A DNA stretch of 64,000 nt, from assembly GCA_050946375.1 (NCBI GenBank), contig JBMNUT010000001.1, positions 186,001-250,000 of the forward strand. Reading direction: 5' to 3'. Shown here one piece after another: positions 17,551 to 24,947 of the stretch. Made by a program: the position numbers and the translations under genes. How positions within the stretch are numbered: position 1 is the stretch's first letter; each line of letters opens with the position of its first letter. The notes under the pieces were generated by a model. It saw only the letters and a program-made list of their open reading frames with translations, searched no databases and was not told where the DNA came from. The stretch is from UBA1794 sp050946375 (lineage in GTDB: Bacteria > Bacteroidota > Bacteroidia > Bacteroidales > Bacteroidaceae).

Positions 17551-18957
17551 ATGGCAGAAAACAACATCATCGTAGCATTCGAGCTCGGTTCTTCCAAAAT
17601 AGCCGGCATCGCCGCCCAGAAAAACCCCGACGGAAGCCTCAAGATACGCGCCTACGCCCACAAGGACTCCAGCGAATTCATCCGCAAAGGCACCGTATCC
17701 AACGTGGACAAGACCGTAGCCGCCCTCAAAGAAATCAAACTACAACTCGAAAATACCCTGCACATGCACGTAAAAGGCGCCTACGTAGGCCTCTGCGGGC
17801 TCTCCATGCGCAGCGAGAAGAACACCATATCCCGCCAGTTCGGCATAGAAGAAAAACACATCGGCACGGAGATCATCGAAGACCTCATCGACAAAAACAG
17901 CCAGAACGCCAAAGGCGACGAGGAAATCCTCAACACCATCATCCAGGAATACCAGACGGCCACGACAACGACCCTCGACCCCGTAGGCGCACTCACCAGC
18001 AGCATACAGGGAAACTTCCTCAACATTCTCGCACGTACGAGCCTGAAAGCCAACATACAGCGCTGCTTCGACCAGGTAGACATCAAGGTTTTCGAATACA
18101 TCGTAGCCCCCGAGGCCACCGCCGCAGTCGCGCTCAACGCCGTGGAGCTGCGCAGCGGAAGCGCCCTCGTAGATATCGGCGCGGAGATTACCACTATTAC
18201 CATCTACCGCAACAGCATTTTGCGCTACCTGCGCATCATTCCCTTAGGTTCGGCCGCCATTACGCGAGACCTCTGCAAGTTGCCCAACTTAGCCCCCGAG
18301 GAAGAAGAAGCCGAGCAGGTGAAAAAGAAATACGGCGTAGCCATCCTCAGCCATAACTACAACAACCCCACGCCCAGCGCCGAAGGCGAAAACGAAGAAG
18401 AATTCGCCACGCTCAACAACGGCCGCACCATAAGCCTCGAACAAATCGAGCTCTTCACCGCCGCACGGGCAGAGGAAATCGTTGCAAACGTGTGGGAATT
18501 CATCAAAAACTCCGGCTATGAGAGCGAACTCATGGGCGGCATCGTCCTGACCGGAGGCGGTTCCAACCTGAAGTCCATCGACGAACTCATGAAGCGCTAC
18601 TCCAAACGCAACTGCCACATAGCCTCCTCCGTGCGTTCAAGCCTGAAAACCAGCGGCTACCCCATCAACACCAAAGACGGAGGCATAGACCTCACGCTCA
18701 TCGGGCTGCTGAATGCCGGCACGGAAAACGGCTGCTCCGAAATTCCCGAAGGGGAAAACCTTACCGACGCCGAGACCGCCGAACACGAACCGGCCCCCAA
18801 AGAAGGGAAAAACACCGAGAAAACCGGCTACGGCGCAGGCACCGCCATCAAACCCGGACAAGAGAAAGAGAAAGAACCCGAGGAGAAAAAGCCCAAGAAG
18901 CCCGGCTTCAAGGAAAGAATCAACAGCTGGCTCGGCACGATACTCGACAACGATTGA
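17551..18957 (+). CDS. ftsA: Cell division protein FtsA
   Basis: 468 residues, an actin-like ATPase that tethers FtsZ to the membrane. Actin-fold motifs: FELGSSKIAG at the N-terminus, SALVDIGAEITTITIY (about 205-220) and GGIVLTGGGSNLKSIDELM (about 330). The C-terminus has a long charged linker (EKEKEPEEKKPKKPG) followed by an amphipathic end (FKERINSWLGTILDND) that would insert in the membrane. A clear GGAG Shine-Dalgarno (17539-17542) lies 8 nt before the ATG, which is uncommon in this phylum. Followed by ftsZ after 65 nt. Confidence 0.95.
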   Translation: MAENNIIVAFELGSSKIAGIAAQKNPDGSLKIRAYAHKDSSEFIRKGTVSNVDKTVAALKEIKLQLENTLHMHVKGAYVGLCGLSMRSEKNTISRQFGIEEKHIGTEIIEDLIDKNSQNAKGDEEILNTIIQEYQTATTTTLDPVGALTSSIQGNFLNILARTSLKANIQRCFDQVDIKVFEYIVAPEATAAVALNAVELRSGSALVDIGAEITTITIYRNSILRYLRIIPLGSAAITRDLCKLPNLAPEEEEAEQVKKKYGVAILSHNYNNPTPSAEGENEEEFATLNNGRTISLEQIELFTAARAEEIVANVWEFIKNSGYESELMGGIVLTGGGSNLKSIDELMKRYSKRNCHIASSVRSSLKTSGYPINTKDGGIDLTLIGLLNAGTENGCSEIPEGENLTDAETAEHEPAPKEGKNTEKTGYGAGTAIKPGQEKEKEPEEKKPKKPGFKERINSWLGTILDND

Positions 18958-19022
18958 CGCACACCACACGGCCCTGCGCCCCAAAAGAACCCAAGAAATA
19001 ACCTATTAAAACAGCATCTCTT

Positions 19023-20300
19023 ATGAGCGACACCACCATAAAACCCCTCGAAGGCCTGCGCCTCGAACAGGAAGACAACAGCATAATCAAAGTAATCGGC
19101 GTGGGAGGCGGCGGAGGAAACGCCGTAGCCCACATGTACAAGCAAGGCATTCACGACGTGAACTTCATGATTTGCAATACGGACAAACAGGCTCTGAAAG
19201 CGAACGAAGTCCCCTCGAAAATTCAGATGGGCCCCGGCCTGGGAGCGGGCAATGTTCCCTCCGTAGCCGAGAAGTACGCGCTCGATAGTGCCGACGAAAT
19301 TCGACAAGCCCTTAGTGACGGCACGCAAATGGTATTCATTACGGCCGGAATGGGCGGCGGAACCGGCACGGGCGCTGCCCCCGTCATCGCAAACATAGCC
19401 AAAAGCATGGATATCCTTACCGTGGGTATCGTAACCATCCCCTTCCTTTTCGAAGGGCGCAAGAAGATTATCCAGGCACTGGACGGCGTTGACAAAATAG
19501 CCGAGCATGTCGATGCGCTTTTGGTCATCAATAACGAACGGCTGCGCGACATCTGCGCCGATATGGACATCGACGCCGCCTTCGCCAAGGCAGACGATAC
19601 GCTGACAACCGCCGCACGAAGCATTGCCGAAATCATCACCAAGGAAGGAAAAATGAACGTCGACTTCGCCGATGTGCGCACCACCCTCAAAGACGGCGGC
19701 ATATCCATCATGAGCATCGGCTACGGCGAAGGCGAAAACCGCCTGGACAAAGCCTTTAAGGACGCCCTCCACTCGCCACTCATCAATAACAACGATATCT
19801 ATCGGGCGCAGCGGCTGCTGTTTTACATCTCGTACAGCAAGGAAAGCCCCATCGGAGTGGACGAATTGACCGAGGTTCACGAATTCATGTCGAAGTTCGA
19901 AAAAGATTTCAACCTCATCTGGGGCTGCGGCATGGAGGACGGACTGGGAGAACAGGTAAAGGTTACCATCATAGCCACCGGCTTCGGTAAGAAAGACCGC
20001 GTCAACATCAGCCCCTACCAGCAGATGCGCGACAGCGAAGAGGAAGAGAAAAAGGAAGCCGAGGAAAGCCGCATACAGGAAGTCTACGGCAAAGGCGCCA
20101 CAAGCCACGTACCCCGGCGCAACAACATCTTCATCTTTGCCGAAAACGACCTCGCCAACGAGCAAATCATATCCCTCGTGGAGAACACACCGACCTACCT
20201 GCGCCAGAAACAGACGCTCAAAACCATACAAAGCCTCTCCGACCACCGCAACGAGGGGCGCATCGAAGAAGAAAATACGCTGCACGGCGTAACCTTCTGA
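19023..20300 (+). CDS. ftsZ: Cell division GTPase FtsZ
   Basis: 425 residues, the tubulin homologue that forms the Z ring. N-terminal IIKVIGVGGGGGNAV (21-35), the tubulin signature GGGTGTG (111-117), then the T7-loop region (MNVDFADVRTTLKDGG). A variable acidic linker (EEEEKKEAEESRIQEVYGKG) precedes the C-terminal segment. The extreme C-terminus (RIEEENTLHGVTF) is the usual anchor point for FtsA. Length is normal for Bacteroidota, whose FtsZ is longer than that of E. coli. Confidence 0.97.
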   Translation: MSDTTIKPLEGLRLEQEDNSIIKVIGVGGGGGNAVAHMYKQGIHDVNFMICNTDKQALKANEVPSKIQMGPGLGAGNVPSVAEKYALDSADEIRQALSDGTQMVFITAGMGGGTGTGAAPVIANIAKSMDILTVGIVTIPFLFEGRKKIIQALDGVDKIAEHVDALLVINNERLRDICADMDIDAAFAKADDTLTTAARSIAEIITKEGKMNVDFADVRTTLKDGGISIMSIGYGEGENRLDKAFKDALHSPLINNNDIYRAQRLLFYISYSKESPIGVDELTEVHEFMSKFEKDFNLIWGCGMEDGLGEQVKVTIIATGFGKKDRVNISPYQQMRDSEEEEKKEAEESRIQEVYGKGATSHVPRRNNIFIFAENDLANEQIISLVENTPTYLRQKQTLKTIQSLSDHRNEGRIEEENTLHGVTF

Positions 20301-20337
20301 ACCACGACTTTTCGTTTAAACCTATAACATAAACAAC

Positions 20338-20787
20338 ATGAGTATATTCGATCAAGTCAGCAATGACATTAAGGAAGCCATGAAGGCACACGACAAAGTG
20401 CGCCTTGAGGCTCTGCGCAACGTGAAGAAAGTACTGCTCGAAGCCAAAACCGCACCGGGCGCCCACGACGAAGTGACAGACGAAACGGCCCTCAAGCTCA
20501 TCCAGAAACTGGTAAAACAAGGCCGCGACTCGGCACAAATCTATAGTGAACAAGGCCGCGCCGACCTGGCCGAAGAGGAACTGGCACAAGTCAAAGCCAT
20601 CGAACCCTACCTCCCCGCCCAGCTTTCCGAAGAAGAACTGGAAAATGCCCTGCGTGCCATCATAGCCGAGACGGGCGCTACCTCGGCCAAGGACATGGGG
20701 AAAGTCATGGGAGTGGCTACCAAACGCCTCAGCGGGCAGGCTGAAGGACGCGCCATCTCTGCTTGCGTGAAGAAACTGCTCGGCTAA
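20338..20787 (+). CDS. yqeY: GatB/YqeY domain protein
   Basis: 149 residues matching the YqeY family, helical proteins resembling the tRNA-binding tail of GatB. Typical features: the N-terminal amphipathic helices (DIKEAMKAHDKVRLEALRNVKKVLLEAK), the conserved EEELAQVKAIEPYLPAQLSEEEL segment and the DMGKVMGVATKRLSGQAEG C-terminal motif. Function is not established. It is placed directly after ftsZ, as in many Bacteroidales, and is the last gene of the dcw run before a strong hairpin. Confidence 0.9.
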   Translation: MSIFDQVSNDIKEAMKAHDKVRLEALRNVKKVLLEAKTAPGAHDEVTDETALKLIQKLVKQGRDSAQIYSEQGRADLAEEELAQVKAIEPYLPAQLSEEELENALRAIIAETGATSAKDMGKVMGVATKRLSGQAEGRAISACVKKLLG

Positions 20788-20844
20788 TCCGGGCGAAAAC
20801 GTACGACGCTTCGGGCGAAAACAACTCGCCCCAGCCCATAAAAT

Positions 20845-20880
20845 GCCCCGTCGGGATATCCATCCTCGACGGGGCTCTTC
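20845..20880. terminator. Bidirectional terminator between yqeY and the TonB-type receptor
   Basis: Perfect 8-bp stem GCCCCGTC (20845-20852) with GACGGGGC (20868-20875), followed by a T-rich stretch (TCTTCATTCTTTTC). It contains an inner GGATATCC palindrome. It lies between convergent genes. Confidence 0.75.
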
Positions 20881-20951
20881 ATTCTTTTCATACCTGATAT
20901 CATCACAATCCTGCCGCCCGGCTCATCCACACACCGGGCAGCAAAGGACTT

Positions 20952-23510
20952 TTATACTTCGCCGCCATAGCCTTCCACGCCCGGCACACCGCCGTCGGGA
21001 GCGCCACCCGGCATCGATTCACGCATCTTCTGTCCGCTCATGTTGCCGAAGTTGTAGCTCACAGTCAGGCCGAATGTGCGTCCGCCATGCCAGCTTTCAG
21101 AATATTGGGTGAAGTCCGTACCCGAAGTTTCCGTCTTCCACCGGCGCGAATCAAGCAAGTCGCGCACCGTCAGGTTGAGCGACAATTTCCGGTCGAAGAA
21201 GCTCTTCTTGAGACCAGCATCCAGCGAATAGTTGGCTTTACGCTCGCCCTGCGCCACAGCACGCGGGGAACGATAGTTGCCCGTAACCTGCAAATTGATG
21301 CCGGCCGGCAGACTTACATTGCCGATGACACGGGCATTCCAGGAGAACTGCTCCTGCGCATCGTACGAATCATTGGCGTACGTAAACCCATCGAGCTTGT
21401 AATAGTAGAGATTACCCGTCGCCGTCAGGTCGAGCCAGCGCAGCGGTTTCACCTTTCCTACCAGTTCCAAGCCGGCCGACTGGCTCTTTCCGATGTTAAT
21501 CGGCAGGTTGTACATCACATTCAGGCCGTCTTCGTTCACCATGTAGCTCACCCGTTGGATGACATCGCTGGTATTACGGTAGTAAAGCGAAGTAGAAATC
21601 GTGTGACCGGCTTCCCAACTTTTGATGTAGTTCAGCTCGAACGCATTCGAATACTCGGGCATCAGCTCCGGATTACCCGTGCGGATGTTCGTACGGTCCG
21701 TAATATTCCGGAAACTGTTGAGTTGCCCGCCCCAAGGACGCGAGATACGGCGCGAATAATTCACCTGCACTTCGTTTCCTTTCCCCAGGTCATACGTCAA
21801 AAAGACGCTCGGATATACGTCAAAGTAGTCCTTCGTAAACGGATTGCCCGGCACTTCTATTCCATTCAGGCCGTCGCCCGAGTCGTGTGTCTCGTCCGAT
21901 TGCGTCTTCACGCGGCTGTATTCTCCGCGCAAGCCCAGCTGATAGCCCAGCGCGCCGAGCTTTCCGGAGAAAGTGGCATAGAGCGCGTGTACATCCTGCT
22001 CATACAGGAAACGGTTGTACAGGTCGAAAGCCGGCATTGCCGTGGCCTCCGTCTCGCCTTCCAGCGTCTCAATCGGGCTATCCTCCCGCGAAAGAGTCGT
22101 CTTGTAGCCCGCCTCGAAGCGATAAGTATCGTTGATTTTGTTGCTGTAGTCCAACTGTATGGTCCAGTTGTGGCTCTGAACGTTGTTGTCCTGCGCCTGG
22201 TATTCATCCGGATAGGCCACCTCTTCGTCCCGATAGTCGTAAGTCTGATGGAAATCGCTTGCCGCATCCATTCCCCAGCTGCTGTACGAAGCGCTAAAGT
22301 CGAGGTAGTGATCCTCGCGGAAGAGGTGCTTATAACCAATCTGCACGTTTCCGCCCTTCATTTCGTCGTCGCCTTGCGAAGTTCGGAGGCTCGTATAGTC
22401 GGAAGCATCATAGTGAAGCGTTGTCCCGTCCGTGCTCTTTCCGAACATACCGAAGGCCATCAGGTTGATTTCGTTGTGCCGGTCGATATGATACGTACCG
22501 CCTCCGCGCAAAAACAGGTGGTTTCCCTTTCCTTCGTCCTCGGAGTCGCTGTTCAGCCACGAGCCGTCGCCATACGTGCGCCGCGAGAGATCGCCGCCGT
22601 CGCGCTCGAAGTGACGGTAACCGATGCTGCCGTTCAAGTCCAGTTTGGAGCTGCTGTAATTGATATTCGCACCCGCATTGGCACGGCCGCGCGTATTCCC
22701 GCCGACCTGAACGCTGCCGAAATAGCCCGGCTTGCGGTCTTCTTTCAGAATAATGTTGATGATACCTGCCGTTCCCTCCGGGCTGAACTTGGCAGAAGGG
22801 TTGGTCACGACCTCAATACGGTCAATCGTTTCGGCCGGAAGCTGCTCCAGAATCTGCGCCCGGTTGTCCGCCGTCAGGCCAGACTCCTTGCCGTTTATCC
22901 AGATGGTCACGCTGCTGTTGCCGCGCAGCGATATCTCGCCTTCGTTGTCCACCTCGACCGAAGGAATATTGTTGAGTACCTCCGAAGCCGACTCGCCCGC
23001 CGAACTCAAATCGGCGCCTACGTTGAAGACTTTCTTGTCTATCTCAAATTTCATTTGCGAGCGCTGTCCGCGAATCTGCACCGTGTTCAGCATCTCGTCG
23101 TCTACATCCAGTGAAATCTTTCCTACGTCGATTCGCTGCGAAGACGCCTCCACGCGCACCTCTTTCGTCAGGCTCTTGTAGCCTACGCCCGAGACGATCA
23201 AATCATAATTGCCCCGCAATACGCCCGACAGGCGGAAGCCGCCCGTCGTGTCCGTCACTGCGGTCTTCACCGGCAGCGTCGTGCCTTTCTTACACAACCG
23301 AATGCTCACATAGCCAATCGGGTTGCCGGTAGTGGCTTCCACCACCTGGCCTCTTATGCCACCCGCTGCCGCAGGCGACGCCACATCGAGTGCGGCATAC
23401 TGCCCGCCATGGGGCAATACGCTGAAACAAGGATACGCCTCTGCCTCAAGACACAGGCCCGAACCGGCCACAAGTCCTGCACAAAGCACTCCCGCTATTC
23501 TTCTTCTCAT
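20952..23510 (-). CDS. Outer-membrane beta-barrel receptor with carboxypeptidase-like N-domain
   Basis: 852 residues. Signal peptide (about 1-25), then a CarboxypepD_reg-like beta-sandwich (IRGQVVEATTGNPIGYVSIRL...GYKSL, about 52-135). A plug-like domain follows (SASEVLNNIPSVEVDNEGEISLRGNSSVTIWINGKESGL, ...IEVVTNPSAKFSPEGTAGIINIILKED), and the rest is a large beta-barrel of the OMP_b-brl_3 type. Such proteins resemble TonB-dependent receptors. The ligand is unknown and no SusD partner is adjacent, so glycan uptake cannot be claimed. It stands alone between a terminator and the tRNA. Length and plug motifs are normal. Confidence 0.88.
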   Translation of the reverse strand: MRRRIAGVLCAGLVAGSGLCLEAEAYPCFSVLPHGGQYAALDVASPAAAGGIRGQVVEATTGNPIGYVSIRLCKKGTTLPVKTAVTDTTGGFRLSGVLRGNYDLIVSGVGYKSLTKEVRVEASSQRIDVGKISLDVDDEMLNTVQIRGQRSQMKFEIDKKVFNVGADLSSAGESASEVLNNIPSVEVDNEGEISLRGNSSVTIWINGKESGLTADNRAQILEQLPAETIDRIEVVTNPSAKFSPEGTAGIINIILKEDRKPGYFGSVQVGGNTRGRANAGANINYSSSKLDLNGSIGYRHFERDGGDLSRRTYGDGSWLNSDSEDEGKGNHLFLRGGGTYHIDRHNEINLMAFGMFGKSTDGTTLHYDASDYTSLRTSQGDDEMKGGNVQIGYKHLFREDHYLDFSASYSSWGMDAASDFHQTYDYRDEEVAYPDEYQAQDNNVQSHNWTIQLDYSNKINDTYRFEAGYKTTLSREDSPIETLEGETEATAMPAFDLYNRFLYEQDVHALYATFSGKLGALGYQLGLRGEYSRVKTQSDETHDSGDGLNGIEVPGNPFTKDYFDVYPSVFLTYDLGKGNEVQVNYSRRISRPWGGQLNSFRNITDRTNIRTGNPELMPEYSNAFELNYIKSWEAGHTISTSLYYRNTSDVIQRVSYMVNEDGLNVMYNLPINIGKSQSAGLELVGKVKPLRWLDLTATGNLYYYKLDGFTYANDSYDAQEQFSWNARVIGNVSLPAGINLQVTGNYRSPRAVAQGERKANYSLDAGLKKSFFDRKLSLNLTVRDLLDSRRWKTETSGTDFTQYSESWHGGRTFGLTVSYNFGNMSGQKMRESMPGGAPDGGVPGVEGYGGEV

Positions 23511-23701
23511 CGTTTTAATCCGTCGTTTTTTCTTCTTCGTTTATATCTGTCTGCTGTCCGTGCGGTCACTCCTTCCGTTGCGGAGCGGCAACACTTCTTA
23601 TATATACCAACCCTATGAACAGAAAGCCCCTATGCGGTTTAAGACAGCCAAGGAAGTTTAAAGCAAATAAACAAGATTTCAGCATTCAACCGCCCCACCG
23701 C

Positions 23702-23732
23702 TTGCCCACTCCCTGCAAAACCCCTATCTTTG
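23702..23732 (+). promoter_or_regulatory. tRNA-Arg promoter
   Basis: TTG (23702-23704), 20 nt, then TATCTTTG (23725-23732). The tRNA 5' end is 24 nt further on. The rest of 23511-23755 is AT-rich and shows no gene. Confidence 0.7.
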
Positions 23733-23755
23733 CAGCCGGACAGAAAAAACATCCT

Positions 23756-23827
23756 GGCTCTGTAGTTCAACGGATAGAATAAGAATTTCCTAAATTTTAG
23801 ATGGGGGTTCGATTCCCCCCGGAGCTA
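23756..23827 (+). tRNA. tRNA-Arg (anticodon CCT)
   Basis: A full cloverleaf can be drawn. Acceptor GGCTCTG/CGGAGCT (7 bp with G-U wobbles), D stem GTTC/GAAT, anticodon stem AGAAT/ATTTT with loop TTCCTAA (anticodon CCT, reads AGG), a 4-nt variable loop, T stem GGGGG/CCCCC with loop TTCGATT, discriminator A. The 3' CCA is not encoded. A strong promoter lies just upstream and a terminator 17 nt downstream, so it is transcribed as a single tRNA. Confidence 0.95.
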
Positions 23828-23844
23828 CGCAAAGGCGAAAAACA

Positions 23845-23888
23845 CGCGGCCCGCTTCTCCCAAACACAAGGGGAAGCGGGCCGCGTTT
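23845..23888. terminator. Strong terminator shared by tRNA-Arg and the esterase gene
   Basis: A 13-bp perfect stem: CGCGGCCCGCTTC (23845-23857) with GAAGCGGGCCGCG (23873-23885), followed by TTTCTG. On the minus strand the stem is followed by T-containing sequence (TGTTTTTCGCC), so it can serve both convergent units. Confidence 0.85.
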
Positions 23889-23907
23889 CTGTTATCTGTT
23901 TCTCATT

Positions 23908-24744
23908 TCACATGTGCTCCAGCCAGTAAGACAGCTCGCCGACCATCACCTCGTGCCAGCTGAAATTCTCCCGATAGCCCCAGCCATGTCCGCCTTCGGG
24001 GTAGACGTGCAGCGAAACCCGCACGCCCGCTTCCTGCAAGGCGGCATAATATTGCACCCCGTTGCGCGGCGGTACCACATCGTCGTCGTTCGAAAGCGCG
24101 ATAAACGTAGGCGGGAAATCGGCACGCACATGCCGCTCCAGGCTGTAATGGTCTACCCGTGCCGCATCGGCATCGTGCCCCAGCAGATTTTCACGCGAGC
24201 CACGGTGCGTTACGCCCGCTTCCATCGTCACCACGGGATAGAACAATATCTGAAAAGCCGGCCGCTCCTCCGCCGGCAGCCAGGCCACTGCCGTAGCAGC
24301 CAGATGCCCGCCTGCCGAAGAGCCCATAATGCCTACCTTGCGGGCGTCGAGCCCCCAAGCCTCGGCCCGGGCACGCACCACGCGCAAGGCTTGGCGCACA
24401 TCGTTGAAAGGCACATCGGAACAGCCCCGCGGCATACGGTATTCCAACACAAAGACCGCCACACCACGCCGGCAGAAGAAGTCCGCCCAGTCCGTACCCT
24501 CGTGGCCCATGGCCAGACCGGAATAGCCTCCGCCCGGCAAGATGAGCACCGAGCGCAAGCCCTGTGCCGTACCTCCCTGCGGAAGAAACACATGAAGCCG
24601 CGTCTGAGGCCGCATCGCCGTATCGCCCACCTCTTCCCAAATGTTCACTACCTGCTCCGCGCCGGCACTATACTCCTGGGCCTGCGTTCGCGACAGCGAG
24701 CCCAGAAAACCTAAAAGACTACACAGTAACACCAATTTCTTCAT
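23908..24744 (-). CDS. Alpha/beta hydrolase, acetyl-esterase (BD-FAE/Axe) type
   Basis: 278 residues with a signal peptide (MKKLVLLCSLLGFLGSLSRTQA), so exported. Serine-hydrolase features: an oxyanion-hole region (VLILPGGGYSGLAMGHEG), nucleophile elbow GSSAGG (about 150-155), and a late catalytic His in YPEGGHGWG (about 253); Asp is likely in the SNDDDVVPP segment. These fit carbohydrate esterases that deacetylate xylan or related glycans, often annotated as xylanase-linked esterases. A GH10 xylanase is encoded 19 kb away, but linkage is inference. It has its own promoter, inside an 87-bp repeat. Confidence 0.85.
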   Translation of the reverse strand: MKKLVLLCSLLGFLGSLSRTQAQEYSAGAEQVVNIWEEVGDTAMRPQTRLHVFLPQGGTAQGLRSVLILPGGGYSGLAMGHEGTDWADFFCRRGVAVFVLEYRMPRGCSDVPFNDVRQALRVVRARAEAWGLDARKVGIMGSSAGGHLAATAVAWLPAEERPAFQILFYPVVTMEAGVTHRGSRENLLGHDADAARVDHYSLERHVRADFPPTFIALSNDDDVVPPRNGVQYYAALQEAGVRVSLHVYPEGGHGWGYRENFSWHEVMVGELSYWLEHM

Positions 24745-24789
24745 AATAAATCCAATCTAACCGTTTGTTCAGTTCAATTATAATAGTGC

Positions 24790-24885
24790 ACAAAAATAGT
24801 GAAAGGCGAGTGCAGAGGCAAGCGAAACCCATGGGTTTCGTATTGACTATGCCGAGCCGCATCCGATTTTCGCGCAAGCCAATAC
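24790..24885 (-). repeat. 87-bp promoter-bearing repeat (copy B)
   Basis: Same order as the 3774 copy, same 87-nt spacing from the first to the second GCAA-type end (24790 to 24877). The central inverted repeat is changed but still pairs (CGAAACCC-AT-GGGTTTCG), and it is followed by GACTATGCCGAGCCGCATCC. Confidence 0.78.
24791..24822 (-). promoter_or_regulatory. Esterase promoter inside the 87-bp repeat
   Basis: Minus-strand TATTTTTG (24798-24791) with CTTG (24822-24819) 20 nt upstream. Leader of about 40 nt to the ATG at 24744. Confidence 0.7.
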
Positions 24886-24888
24886 ACA

Positions 24889-24928
24889 AAAAGTCCCGCC
24901 ACTTTCGTCGCAGAGTGGCGGGACTTTT
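24889..24928 (-). terminator. alaS terminator built from the 21-nt repeat
   Basis: A perfect 15-bp stem: AAAAGTCCCGCCACT (24889-24903) with AGTGGCGGGACTTTT (24914-24928), loop of 10 nt. Read on the minus strand it ends in a T-run (ACTTTTTGTG). It lies 20 nt after the alaS stop. The arms have the repeat-family pattern (AAAAGTnCCGCCACTTT). Confidence 0.85.
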
Positions 24929-24947
24929 CAGTACAAGTGCAGGGCCT

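Noticed and set aside
20952..23510. SusC-type glycan receptor
   Set aside because: No SusD gene follows, and the barrel fits the OMP_b-brl_3 type rather than SusC, so no glycan role is claimed.
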